Translations under genes and position numbers: made by a program
Notes under the pieces: generated by a model
Database searches by the model: none
Told to the model about the DNA's origin: nothing
What the model saw: only the letters and a program-made list of their open reading frames with translations
NCBI GenBank assembly: GCA_900759715.1
Contig: CAAEXF010000036.1
Span: forward strand, 56,615 to 120,614
Direction: 5' to 3'
From: Clostridium_AM sp900759715
GTDB taxonomy: Bacteria; Bacillota; Clostridia; Clostridiales; Clostridiaceae
Length of the DNA stretch: 64,000 nucleotides
Part shown: in pieces, positions 9,002-16,839 of the stretch
How the letters are laid out: every line of letters starts with the position of its first letter
Position numbering within the stretch: the stretch's first letter is position 1

Positions 9002-9045
9002 AGTATATCTGATTTTTTCTTTATTTTCATGTGCCTTAGTACGAT

Positions 9046-9082
9046 AAAAAAAACGATGATATAAATTACTATATCATCGTTT
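9046..9082 (-). terminator. Terminator of the transketolase operon
   Basis: The 12-bp stem AACGATGATATA/TATATCATCGTT with a 6-nt loop is followed on the minus strand by a run of eight T's. It lies 20 bp after the stop at 9103, a classic intrinsic terminator. Confidence 0.92.
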
Positions 9083-9102
9083 AAGCCTAATCATTTACTA
9101 AA

Positions 9103-10044
9103 TTATTTTAAAGTAAGACCTTTCTTAACAGCTTTGACAATATCATCAGCAGTTAATCCATATGCCTTTAGAAGTTCTGCTGGTTTTCCACTTTCTCCAA
9201 AAGTGTCCTTCACTCCTACTCTTACTACTGGTGTAGGTTGGTTTTCACTTAAAACCTCACAAACAGCAGATCCTAATCCACCTATTATGCTATGCTCTTC
9301 TGCAGTTATAACTACTCCTGTTTCTCTTGCAGCCTTTATAATTGCTTCCTTATCTATAGGTTTTATAGTGTGTATATTTATAACCTTAACTTTTATTCCT
9401 TCTTCTGATAATGTATTATATGCTTCTAGAGCTGCATCTACCATTATTCCAGTTGCAATAACTACTGCATCTTTTCCTTCTCTTAAAGTTATGGCTTTAC
9501 CTATTTCAAACTTATATTCTGAGTTATCATTGATAACAGGTACTCCAGATCTTCCAAGTCTTACATAGCAAGGTCCTTTATATTCAGCTATTGCCTTAAT
9601 TGCAGCTTCTGTTTCTGCAGCATCACTTGGGCTTATAACTGTCATATTTGGTAAACTTCTCATTAGTGATATATCTTCAATTGATTGGTGTGATGCGCCA
9701 TCTTCTCCTACTGTAATTCCTGCATGCGTAGCACATATCTTTACATTTAATTCAGGATAGCAAACTGAATTTCTTATTTGTTCAAAAGCTCTACCACTAG
9801 CAAATACAGCAAAAGTACTTACAAAAGGTATTTTATCACAAGTAGACATACCAGCAGCTACAGTAACCATGTTACCTTCTGCTATTCCCATATTTATAAA
9901 TCTTTCTGGACAAACTTTCTTAAAATCAGCTGTCTTAGTTGATTTAGATAAATCAGCATCAAGTACAACTATTTTTTCATTTTCTTGACCTAATTTCGCT
10001 AAAGCCTTTCCATATGCTTCTCTTGTCGCTATTTTATTAGCCAT
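9103..10044 (-). CDS. Transketolase, C-terminal subunit
   Basis: This is the second half of a split transketolase, the thiamine-diphosphate enzyme of the non-oxidative pentose phosphate pathway. The 313 residues hold the pyrimidine-binding (PYR) domain, with the conserved MGIAEGNMVTVAAGMS glutamate (near 53) and GEDGASHQSIEDI (near 117), and the C-terminal domain from about 185. The start overlaps the stop of the N-terminal half by one base, so the subunits are made together. Split transketolases are common in clostridia and archaea. Length is typical for this half (about 310). Confidence 0.94.
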   Translation of the reverse strand: MANKIATREAYGKALAKLGQENEKIVVLDADLSKSTKTADFKKVCPERFINMGIAEGNMVTVAAGMSTCDKIPFVSTFAVFASGRAFEQIRNSVCYPELNVKICATHAGITVGEDGASHQSIEDISLMRSLPNMTVISPSDAAETEAAIKAIAEYKGPCYVRLGRSGVPVINDNSEYKFEIGKAITLREGKDAVVIATGIMVDAALEAYNTLSEEGIKVKVINIHTIKPIDKEAIIKAARETGVVITAEEHSIIGGLGSAVCEVLSENQPTPVVRVGVKDTFGESGKPAELLKAYGLTADDIVKAVKKGLTLK

Positions 10045-10868
10045 TATTCTTCACCCCCGAGTTCACCTAAAGCTTTTTTGCATTGTTCTGCACTTGGTGC
10101 ATTTCCATGCCAACCTGCTTCATTTTCCATGAAGGACACTCCTTTACCCTTCACAGTTTTACAAACTATCATTGTTGGTTTTTCTTTTACAGTTTTTGCT
10201 TCCTCAATTGCATTAATTAATTGCTCAATATTATGACCATCTACCTCTACAACATTCCATCTAAAAGCTCTAAATTTATCAGCAATTGGCTCTGCTGACA
10301 TTACTTCTTGAATAGGACCATCTATTTGAAGTCCATTATAATCAATAAAAGCTATTAAATTATCTAATTTATAATGAGCAGCTGACATAGCAGCTTCCCA
10401 AACTTGGCCTTCTTCTAATTCACCATCACCTAATAGTGTAAAAACTCTGTAGTCTTTTTTATCTATTTTTCCTGCTAAAGCCATTCCAACTGCTGCTGAA
10501 ATACCTTGACCTAATGAACCAGTGGACATGTCTACTCCTGGAACTTCATTCATATTTGGATGTCCTTGAAGTATTGAACCAAGCTTTCTAAGCTTTTTTA
10601 ATTCTTCTACATCAAAAAACCCTCTTCTAGCAAGTGCACTATATAGTACTGGAGCAGCATGCCCTTTAGAGAGAACAAATCTATCCCTATCTAAATCCTT
10701 TGCTTTTTCAGGATCTATATTCATTTCACTAAAATACAAAGTAGTTAAAATTTCTGTTGCTGATAAGGAACCACCAGGGTGACCTGAGCCTGACTCTGTT
10801 AACATTTTTATAATATCTTTTCTAATTACGTTTGCCACTTGCTTGAGTTCTTCTAAGTTCTTTTTCAC
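10044..10868 (-). CDS. Transketolase, N-terminal (TPP-binding) subunit
   Basis: This is the first half of the split transketolase. The 274 residues carry SGSGHPGGSLSATEIL (near 26), DRFVLSKGHAAPVLYSALA (near 64), and the thiamine-diphosphate/Mg motif GDGELEEGQVWEAAMSAAHY (near 147) ending at the usual FIDYNGLQIDG. It is read with the C-terminal subunit (1-bp overlap). A GAGGTTG-type ribosome-binding site precedes the ATG. Two hairpins lie between this gene and the upstream mazF (10950-10976 and 11043-11068), so its promoter is probably in or after that region. Confidence 0.94.
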   Translation of the reverse strand: MKKNLEELKQVANVIRKDIIKMLTESGSGHPGGSLSATEILTTLYFSEMNIDPEKAKDLDRDRFVLSKGHAAPVLYSALARRGFFDVEELKKLRKLGSILQGHPNMNEVPGVDMSTGSLGQGISAAVGMALAGKIDKKDYRVFTLLGDGELEEGQVWEAAMSAAHYKLDNLIAFIDYNGLQIDGPIQEVMSAEPIADKFRAFRWNVVEVDGHNIEQLINAIEEAKTVKEKPTMIVCKTVKGKGVSFMENEAGWHGNAPSAEQCKKALGELGGEE

Positions 10869-10949
10869 AATCTCAACCTCCTATAATAAAGCTTACGTTT
10901 AAAAAATTCTTCTACTATTTTACCACAAAAAAACGTTTTTATATACAAT

Positions 10950-10976
10950 AAAGGTGGCAAAATTTTTCCCACCTTT
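10950..10976. terminator. GGTGG/CCACC hairpin upstream of transketolase
   Basis: A stem AAAGGTGG/CCACCTTT with a T-rich loop is flanked by T/A runs on both strands. It could be a second terminator after mazF or a leader hairpin of the transketolase mRNA. Nothing else of a T-box is visible around it. Confidence 0.5.
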
Positions 10977-11042
10977 TATTTTATTCTATCTCCACCTAAC
11001 TATATACATATATACGAGCATATCTAGGTTTTGAATACTAAT

Positions 11043-11068
11043 AAAAAAACACGACAAATTGTCGTGTT
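11043..11068 (-). terminator. Terminator of the mazEF operon
   Basis: The stem AACACGACAA/TTGTCGTGTT is followed on the minus strand by TTTTT. It starts 13 bp after the mazF stop. Confidence 0.88.
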
Positions 11069-11080
11069 TAAATATATTAT

Positions 11081-11431
11081 TTACTGTAAACCTACGCTTA
11101 TTAAAAGCGCCTCATCTACTTTTCTCATATCGTCATCGGTCATATGACCTATTTTCTCTTTTAGTCTTCTTTTATCTAAAGTTCTTATTTGCTCAAGCAA
11201 AACTACAGAATCTTTATTAAGTCCATAAGCTTCTGATGAAATTTCAACATGTGTTGGAAGTTTTGCCTTATTTATCTGTGAAGTAATTGCTGCTACTATA
11301 ACAGTAGGGCTATATTTGTTGCCAACATCATTTTGGATAATGATTACTGGCCTTATTCCACCCTGTTCTGAACCCACTACTGGGCTTAAGTCAGCATAAA
11401 ATATATCTCCTCTTTTCACTATAGTGGTCAT
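11081..11431 (-). CDS. mazF: MazF/EndoA-type mRNA interferase toxin
   Basis: This is a ribosome-independent endoribonuclease toxin of a type II toxin-antitoxin pair (PemK/MazF fold). The 116 residues match the B. subtilis EndoA type throughout: VKRGDIFYADLSPVVGSEQG (5-24), GIRPVIIIQND, the active-site region VIVAAITSQI (44-53) and a normal C-terminus. EndoA-type enzymes cleave UACAU, but the site for this one is inferred from the family only. Its 5' end overlaps the antitoxin gene by 41 bp, a strong overlap that implies coupling. As in many Firmicutes the pair lies just downstream of alr. Confidence 0.95.
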   Translation of the reverse strand: MTTIVKRGDIFYADLSPVVGSEQGGIRPVIIIQNDVGNKYSPTVIVAAITSQINKAKLPTHVEISSEAYGLNKDSVVLLEQIRTLDKRRLKEKIGHMTDDDMRKVDEALLISVGLQ

Positions 11432-11711
11432 CAGCTAAATCACACTCCGAAAGCTTCGCTTCATATTCTTTAAATTCTTTCATGTCACTTGCAAAGCCCA
11501 TTTCTGCAAACTCAAGACTGAGTTGAGCCATTTCTTTATATCCTTTTTCCATTTGTTCTATAATATTTAACCTTTTTTTCTCTTTAATATATAATATGAT
11601 AGCTTCCCTAATAAATTCACTTCTTTTTTTGCAATCTTCCTCAAGTGCCTTATTAAATTCATTGTATAGTGTTTCTGAGAGGTTTACCACTAATCTCTTT
11701 GAATTTGACAT
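11391..11711 (-). CDS. mazE: Ribbon-helix-helix antitoxin of MazF (EndoAI/MazE type)
   Basis: This is the antitoxin and autoregulator of the pair. The 106 residues begin MSNSKRLVVNLSETLYNEFN, a ribbon-helix-helix DNA-binding N-terminus, followed by a helix (KKRSEFIREAIILYI) and a charged C-terminal toxin-binding tail. An in-frame start 16 codons earlier (11759) exists, but the sigma-A promoter has its -10 at 11762-11767, so transcription would begin at about that codon. AGGAGG at 11724-11729 sits correctly for the ATG at 11711, so that start is chosen. The C-terminal 14 codons overlap mazF. Confidence 0.9.
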   Translation of the reverse strand: MSNSKRLVVNLSETLYNEFNKALEEDCKKRSEFIREAIILYIKEKKRLNIIEQMEKGYKEMAQLSLEFAEMGFASDMKEFKEYEAKLSECDLADDHYSEKRRYILC

Positions 11712-11761
11712 ATAAAAATTAATACCTCCTATTAACCTAAGCGAAAGATATGTACACACAA

Positions 11762-11791
11762 ATTATAATCCTAAAACTGTCAGCATGTCAA
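11762..11791 (-). promoter_or_regulatory. Sigma-A promoter of mazEF
   Basis: On the minus strand there are a perfect -35 TTGACA (11786-11791) and a perfect -10 TATAAT (11762-11767) separated by 18 bp. The expected transcript start is about 45 bp before the mazE ATG. Confidence 0.85.
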
Positions 11792-12068
11792 AGAAATTAT
11801 CCGTAATTTCACCATTTTTCTACTTGTACTTTTACACATAATTTCTTATTTTTACAAGTTCATTATGTATATTGCCAAATATATCCTAGCTTATTATGTA
11901 CATCGCATTATAATTAATAGTTAAAATGTAAATTTAAGTATATTCCATCATAAAAGTTAATTTAAAACTACTTTTATTTTTTAAGATTAGTTTAAAACAA
12001 TATACTAGTATATTATACAAAGCATTAATTTTATATGCATGATTTACGACAATTAACAATAGGAGATA
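11792..12068. other. AT-rich intergenic stretch, no gene seen
   Basis: The region between the mazEF promoter and the inverted-repeat element has no open frame with a ribosome-binding site and no stable hairpin followed by a T-run. I see nothing assignable beyond short AT-rich direct repeats. Confidence 0.6.
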
Positions 12069-12223
12069 TACAGCTAACAAATATTAAATGAAACTCCTTC
12101 TCCCTTCGTCGAATGAGTACACAGAGTGTAAGCGACTATCACCAAATCAAAGATTCGGGATATCTGCTTAACCGATTCGCACAAAATCATAGATTTTGGC
12201 TCTCTGCTTAATTGTTAGCTGTA
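12069..12223. repeat. 155-bp non-coding element with perfect 12-bp terminal inverted repeats
   Basis: The element is bounded by TACAGCTAACAA (12069-12080) and TTGTTAGCTGTA (12212-12223). Inside are two units of about 40 bp, starting near 12140 and 12180, each with CA(C)(C/A)AAATCA(A/T)AGATT followed by CTGCTTAA. The same units, including AAAATCA(A/T)AGATTTTG(A/G)CTCTC and the preceding GTGTAAG, are found in the P1 insertion of the glmS ribozyme at 28401-28621. There is no coding capacity, so it would be a MITE-like or RNA-hairpin repeat. It abuts the 3' end of alr and could act as its transcript end. Confidence 0.7.
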
Positions 12224-12238
12224 CATGCTATATTTTAC

Positions 12239-13399
12239 TTATACGTAATTTTTTATCTTTATTATCTGTCCATTTTCTATATAAACTCTTGGCACTCTTT
12301 TGCTTACCATGCATATCACTTCATAGTTTATAGTTCCCAAAATAGCTGCCATATCATCAGCATTAAACTTTAAGCTTCCGTCACTACCCATAAGTATAAC
12401 TTCATCTCCTGCCTTTACATCACCTACATCAGTGACATCTATCATACACTGATCCATACATATATTACCTACTACTGGAGCGAATTTACCATTAATTATT
12501 ACCTTTGCTTTTCCTGACATCATTCTAGTATATCCATCAGCATAGCCAATAGGCAGTGTAGCAATTATGCTCTTTCTTTCAGTTCTAAATTTTCTTCCGT
12601 ATCCAATATATTCACCCTTCTCTAAGGCCTTTACATGCACAACATTTGCTTTCCATGTCATAACAGGCTTTATACTTAATTGATTTTTATCTACTTCGTT
12701 CGAAGGATAGTATCCATACAATATTATTCCTGGTCTTGTTCCGTCGTAATGAGTTTCTGGAAGCTCCATTATAGCTGCGCTATTAGCCATATCTCTCATA
12801 TTTATTTTGATATTCTTGCTAATTAATTTTTCATAAAACCAATTATATTTCTCAAATTGCATATTTGAATAGCTCTTATCAGCTTCATCAGCAGTACAGA
12901 AATGAGAGAATAATCCTTCTATTTCTATATTAGCTAACTTGCTTATTTTATATATTTCCTCAACACTTTCTTCACTTGGTAAAAAGCCTATTCTTCCCAT
13001 TCCCGTATCTATAGCTATATGAATTTTAATTGTCTTTCCTTTAGATTGAGCTATATTAGATAAGGTTAAAGCATACTCATAGGAAGAAACTGCTGGTTCG
13101 ATATCATATTTTATCAAATCACCTGATAGAGTTTCAGGAGTAAGTCCTAAAATCATTATAGGACACTTAATGCCACTTTTTCTTAGTTCCACACCTTCGG
13201 CTAAAACAGCCACTGCAAGTCTTGTAGCTCCGTTTTGTAAAAGCACTGGTGCCACTTCGACAGCCCCATGTCCATAAGCATCCGCTTTTACAACTCCAAT
13301 TAGTTCCTTACTTTTAGACTTTTCTCTAATCTGCTTGATGTTATACACAAGGTTGTCTAAATTAATTTCTGCCCATACAGGCCTAAAATCTCTAAACAT
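12239..13399 (-). CDS. alr: Alanine racemase
   Basis: This PLP enzyme interconverts L- and D-alanine for peptidoglycan and, in spore formers, can act on spores. The 386 residues contain the PLP lysine in VVKADAYGHG (Lys38), the family block HIAIDTGMGRIGF (near 127), and the catalytic tyrosine region EYIGYGRKFRTERKS (near 260). A longer frame begins with GTG at 13414, but GGGGGG in that segment is the ribosome-binding site for the ATG at 13399, whose product (MFRDFRPVWAEINLDNLVYN) aligns with the family start. The upstream neighbour is a GerS-like lipoprotein, as for alr2 in Clostridioides difficile. Confidence 0.95.
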   Translation of the reverse strand: MFRDFRPVWAEINLDNLVYNIKQIREKSKSKELIGVVKADAYGHGAVEVAPVLLQNGATRLAVAVLAEGVELRKSGIKCPIMILGLTPETLSGDLIKYDIEPAVSSYEYALTLSNIAQSKGKTIKIHIAIDTGMGRIGFLPSEESVEEIYKISKLANIEIEGLFSHFCTADEADKSYSNMQFEKYNWFYEKLISKNIKINMRDMANSAAIMELPETHYDGTRPGIILYGYYPSNEVDKNQLSIKPVMTWKANVVHVKALEKGEYIGYGRKFRTERKSIIATLPIGYADGYTRMMSGKAKVIINGKFAPVVGNICMDQCMIDVTDVGDVKAGDEVILMGSDGSLKFNADDMAAILGTINYEVICMVSKRVPRVYIENGQIIKIKNYV

Positions 13400-13573
13400 T
13401 TTATTACCCCCCACGTTTTTATTTACAATAAAGTAACTAATAAATTATAATTGAACTTTTCACCTACGAGTTAATTATACATTATTTTTAATAATTATAT
13501 AATTGTGATTTTAAAAAATTTTTGTTTTATTCAAAATAATGTGACATAAAATTTCTATAAGTTAAAATTCTAA

Positions 13574-14182
13574 TTATGTTATCTCAAACAACTCTTTCTG
13601 TAACTCTGGGTTGGCTTTAAAGTCAGAATATTCTACATCTATCTTCTTCTTACCTTTGGAATCATATATAATAACATACTTAGGCAGACTACTCTGCCTA
13701 TTTATATATAACTCAGCTTTACTAATATTTTTATTATTACCAGGTATGTCCAAGTGTACAACTTGATACTCTTCATTGCCTATTTTCTTTGACGAATTTT
13801 TCACCACTTCATTTGTATATATCATTCCAATATACTCGCCAATAAAACTTAGTTTAAATAAACTATCAAAGTCTTTCTCTGTATCATATTTTAATCCACT
13901 TTGCAAATCTTTAACTAGTATTTTATTGTCTTTATATACCATCAACCGATTTTTGTCTAGTTCAAATCTATATCCATATCTTTTATCATAAAATTGTTTT
14001 CCAGTATAATTTATAGTTTGTTTATCATTTTCTATTTTCATATTTATATTACAACTATAGCTGTCTAAATTTTTTAGATAATCAATATTCTTTTCTGTAT
14101 CGTCATTTTTTTTGCCACAGCTTGTGAACACTATTATAAAGATAAAAACAAGAATAGTTGTCAATAATGATTTTTTCTTCAT
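13574..14182 (-). CDS. GerS-like lipoprotein (LolA-like fold predicted)
   Basis: The 202-residue lipoprotein has a signal peptide with lipobox FTSC (cysteine 22) after a hydrophobic stretch MKKKSLLTTILVFIFIIVF. The mature part is beta-rich, with NLDSYSCNINMKIENDKQ, YTGKQFYDKRYGYRFEL and a C-terminal KKIDVEYSDFKANPEL. This is the pattern of LolA/outer-membrane-carrier-like domains. In C. difficile the lipoprotein GerS lies directly upstream of alr2 and supports CwlD in spore cortex modification. The same arrangement here (175 bp upstream of alr) suggests a GerS ortholog. That function is inference; the sequence alone shows only a lipoprotein with this fold type. Confidence 0.65.
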   Translation of the reverse strand: MKKKSLLTTILVFIFIIVFTSCGKKNDDTEKNIDYLKNLDSYSCNINMKIENDKQTINYTGKQFYDKRYGYRFELDKNRLMVYKDNKILVKDLQSGLKYDTEKDFDSLFKLSFIGEYIGMIYTNEVVKNSSKKIGNEEYQVVHLDIPGNNKNISKAELYINRQSSLPKYVIIYDSKGKKKIDVEYSDFKANPELQKELFEIT

Positions 14183-14283
14183 CTCAATCCCCCTGAATTA
14201 TATTCTCCTAGGCATCTATTTCCCATTATTAATACTATTCTTTTATTTCTTTTTATATTCTTATACCTTTTATGAATTTAAAA

Positions 14284-15792
14284 TTAACATTGTATTTCTT
14301 TTATTGAAAAAGGAATATCTTCTAATATATGGCTGGCATTGACACAAAACATATTCCTAGAAAGTTTTTCGCCGGAATAGCCATGTATAAACGCGGCAAT
14401 GCAAGCGGCTGATATAGATTTATAACCCTGCCCAATAAATGATGCTATCATTCCTGTAAGACAATCACCCATTCCACCCGATGCCATAGCGCTATTCCCT
14501 GTTGGATTTATAATTGTTTTTTCTCCATCTGTTATTATAGTATTATATCCTTTAAGAAGCACTATGATATTGTTTTCCTTTGCAAACTTTTTAGATATCT
14601 CCATTCTATTTTCTTTTATATAATCAATTGGCAAATCTACTATTCTAGACATTTCCCCCAAGTGAGGAGTTATAATAATTTCCGACTTTTTATTTTTTAG
14701 TATATCAAGCCTATCTTTTAATACATTTATTCCATCGGCATCTATAACTATAGGACAATTAGCATTATTAATGATATTGCTTAACAAATTAAATGTTTTC
14801 TCATTATCTCCCATGCCAGGACCTATTGCAATAGCATCACTTTTTTCTATTAGTTCACTTAATTTATCCTGTTCATCAAAAGAAATAGTCATAGCCTCTA
14901 CAAGCTTAGATCTCAAAGTTTCTCTAATCTCACTATCACAACACAATGTTACTAGGCCGGCCCCACTTCTAACTGCTCCCTGTGTACATATGTATGCAGC
15001 TCCAGTATACCCATTGGAACCTGCAACAACTAACACTCTACCATAGTCTCCTTTATAAGAGTACTTATCTCTTACTTGTATATTACTTCTTATCATATTT
15101 TCGTCTATAATAAATTCATTATTATGAAACTTACTTATTGATGCCTCAGGAATACCTATCTCCTCTATAACTACTTCTCCTGTTAATTTATCTGTTCCAT
15201 AATTTAGAAAGCCCTTTTTATATAATTGAAAGGAAATAGTTTTATCTGCTTTAATACAATTGCCAAGTATTTTCCCCCTATTTCCATCAAGTCCAGAAGG
15301 TATATCGATAGATACAATATATTTACTATTTTCATTAATTATAGATATAACAGAATCAAATATTCCCTCAACTTTCCTAGAAAGTCCCGTACCGAAAAGA
15401 GAATCTATTGTCACCTGACTTCGTTCTATTGAGTCTCTTAAATCATTAATATCTTCAAGATTAGTGACTTTATTAATATTAATACCTATTTTTTTTAATA
15501 TATCATAGTTTATTTTACAATCTTGACTCATTCCTTCTTTATTTCCAACTAAAAATACTTCCACTTTCTTATTTAAAATGTGTAGGTGTCTTGCTACTGC
15601 AAATCCATCACCACCGTTGTTTCCCTTTGTACATACTACACAAAAAGAGTGATGTTTATCAAGTTCTAAGTTTTTAATAATCTTTAATGCTGCATTTTCC
15701 ATCAATAAAATTCCTGGAATCCTAAGTTCATTTATACAGTAGTTATCTATCGTCTTCATTATTTCTGAAGTTGCAATCCTCAAGTTTATCAA
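14284..15792 (-). CDS. nnr: Bifunctional NAD(P)H-hydrate epimerase / ADP-dependent dehydratase
   Basis: This metabolite-repair enzyme returns damaged hydrated NAD(P)H to NAD(P)H. The N-terminal YjeF_N epimerase domain (about 1-215) has NGGDGFAVARHL (near 60) and SIDIPSGLDGNRG (near 160). The C-terminal ribokinase-like dehydratase domain (about 225-500) has GSNGYTGAAYICTQGAVRSG, AIGPGMGDN and the phosphate-binding GNSAMASGGMGDCLTGMIAS. The 502-residue length is normal for the fusion. The start at 15792 overlaps acpS by 50 bp; the alignment MINLRIATSEIMKTID fits the family N-terminus, so the overlap is accepted. The acpS-nnr-alr neighbourhood is common in Firmicutes. Confidence 0.95.
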   Translation of the reverse strand: MINLRIATSEIMKTIDNYCINELRIPGILLMENAALKIIKNLELDKHHSFCVVCTKGNNGGDGFAVARHLHILNKKVEVFLVGNKEGMSQDCKINYDILKKIGININKVTNLEDINDLRDSIERSQVTIDSLFGTGLSRKVEGIFDSVISIINENSKYIVSIDIPSGLDGNRGKILGNCIKADKTISFQLYKKGFLNYGTDKLTGEVVIEEIGIPEASISKFHNNEFIIDENMIRSNIQVRDKYSYKGDYGRVLVVAGSNGYTGAAYICTQGAVRSGAGLVTLCCDSEIRETLRSKLVEAMTISFDEQDKLSELIEKSDAIAIGPGMGDNEKTFNLLSNIINNANCPIVIDADGINVLKDRLDILKNKKSEIIITPHLGEMSRIVDLPIDYIKENRMEISKKFAKENNIIVLLKGYNTIITDGEKTIINPTGNSAMASGGMGDCLTGMIASFIGQGYKSISAACIAAFIHGYSGEKLSRNMFCVNASHILEDIPFSIKEIQC

Positions 15793-16159
15793 CCTCCATT
15801 ACTGCATATGCTATAGCATTATCAATACCATGAGATATGCTTACATGAATTTTATAATTACCATATTTTTGAGCTATTAACTTAGCCTTACCTTTCAGTA
15901 CCACTAATGGTTTTCCAGCTGCAGTTCTGTCGATTTCTACATCCTTGAATTCAAACCCGCTAAAGCCTGTTCCCAAAGCTTTAACTACAGCCTCTTTTGC
16001 CGCAAATCTACCTGCTACAAACTCTGGCCTCAAGTTTCTGCTTTTAAGATATTCTATTTCATTCTTACTAAACATCCTATCTATAAAATTAGCATGCTTA
16101 CTTATAGCTTCTTTGATTCTTCTAATTTCAACAATGTCAACCCCAACTCCTATAATCAA
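15743..16159 (-). CDS. acpS: Holo-[acyl-carrier-protein] synthase
   Basis: AcpS moves 4'-phosphopantetheine from CoA to the serine of acyl carrier protein. The 138 residues show the two metal-binding motifs GVGVDIVEI (Asp8) and RFAAKEAVVKALGTGF (Glu56), followed by the usual VSISHGIDNAIAYAVME. The last 12 or so residues form an extension beyond the usual 120-130. It is the first gene of a likely acpS-nnr-gerS-like-alr group, overlapping nnr. The start at 16159 is set by the invariant MIIGVGVDIVE beginning. Confidence 0.96.
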   Translation of the reverse strand: MIIGVGVDIVEIRRIKEAISKHANFIDRMFSKNEIEYLKSRNLRPEFVAGRFAAKEAVVKALGTGFSGFEFKDVEIDRTAAGKPLVVLKGKAKLIAQKYGNYKIHVSISHGIDNAIAYAVMEVDKLEDCNFRNNEDDR

Positions 16160-16237
16160 AATATCACCCCCATATTAATAATAAATTATACTTTTCTATT
16201 TTAAAAGTTGCAAGTAGTTGTATGCCTAGCTGTTAAA

Positions 16238-16263
16238 AGAAAAAAAGAGGATTTTTTCCTCTT
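16238..16263 (-). terminator. Terminator of the DUF6514-like gene
   Basis: The stem AAGAGGA/TCCTCTT is followed on the minus strand by seven T's, about 33 bp after the stop at 16296. Confidence 0.8.
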
Positions 16264-16295
16264 CTGATTATAATAATTGTCTATTGTCTTTTATT

Positions 16296-16643
16296 TTAAT
16301 ATGCTATATCTTTTATTTCTTTATCAAAGTCTACTATATATTCATCGATATAATCGCCAAGAACATCAATCAAATGAATTGGTGATACATTATTGTCATA
16401 TAGCAACTTCATTAGATTATGTACCTTGTGTCTCTCTGGACTTATGCTTTTTACACAATCCCTTTCTATATTTACTAACTTTCCATCTACAAGGTCTTGT
16501 CTCTCAACCTCAATTCCATATGATTGTACCTCTATGGTATCTACTCCATATGTTATGCTAATGTTGCCTTTTAATAATCTGTAGAGATAAACATATTTTA
16601 CATTGTCTCTACTTTCTGTTCTTATTAAATTTTCTACTACCAT
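16296..16643 (-). CDS. Small clostridial protein, DUF6514-like
   Basis: This is a 115-residue soluble protein of unknown function with no membrane segment and no signal peptide. Distinctive stretches are ITYGVDTIEVQSYGIEVERQ and NIERDCVKSISPERHKVHNL, followed by LLYDNNVSPIHLIDVLGDYI. From memory this matches the clostridial family DUF6514; that should be confirmed by a profile search. The gene stands alone with a good GGGGGG ribosome-binding site before ATG 16643 and its own terminator. The first half is probably beta-stranded and the second half helical. No role can be assigned. Confidence 0.75.
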   Translation of the reverse strand: MVVENLIRTESRDNVKYVYLYRLLKGNISITYGVDTIEVQSYGIEVERQDLVDGKLVNIERDCVKSISPERHKVHNLMKLLYDNNVSPIHLIDVLGDYIDEYIVDFDKEIKDIAY

Positions 16644-16839
16644 AGTGCTGTTCCCCCCATAATTAACTTCATGATTATCTTAACATACTGAATAAAAGAA
16701 ATATGTCATTTCATGATAATGTTAATTACAACTTATCTCTTTTATATGACATCAAAAAGCTTGTAACATCATCTATGGTACCATGTATATTACTTTAATG
16801 TAACTATTTACCTTTTAATTGAATGTGTTTGTCGAAATT

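Noticed and set aside
10950..10976. GGTGG motif as a T-box antiterminator
   Set aside because: Only a short symmetric hairpin is present. The T-box stem I, specifier loop and the full GGGTGG-ACC box are absent, and transketolase is not a T-box gene.
11712..11759. Sixteen-residue N-terminal extension of the MazE antitoxin
   Set aside because: The transcript would begin at about the upstream codon given the TTGACA/TATAAT promoter, and AGGAGG is placed for the ATG at 11711.
12069..12223. Insertion sequence remnant
   Set aside because: There are inverted ends but no transposase frame or recognisable fragment of one, and the interior is made of hairpin repeats. It is listed as a repeat instead.
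12285..12300. TGGCAC..TTGC match to a sigma-54 promoter in alr
   Set aside because: The spacing between the two halves is one base short, it lies inside the alr coding region, and no gene starts nearby.
13400..13414. GTG start of alr at 13414
   Set aside because: The codons between GTG and ATG form the GGGGGG ribosome-binding site for the ATG at 13399, and the extra residues are not in the family.
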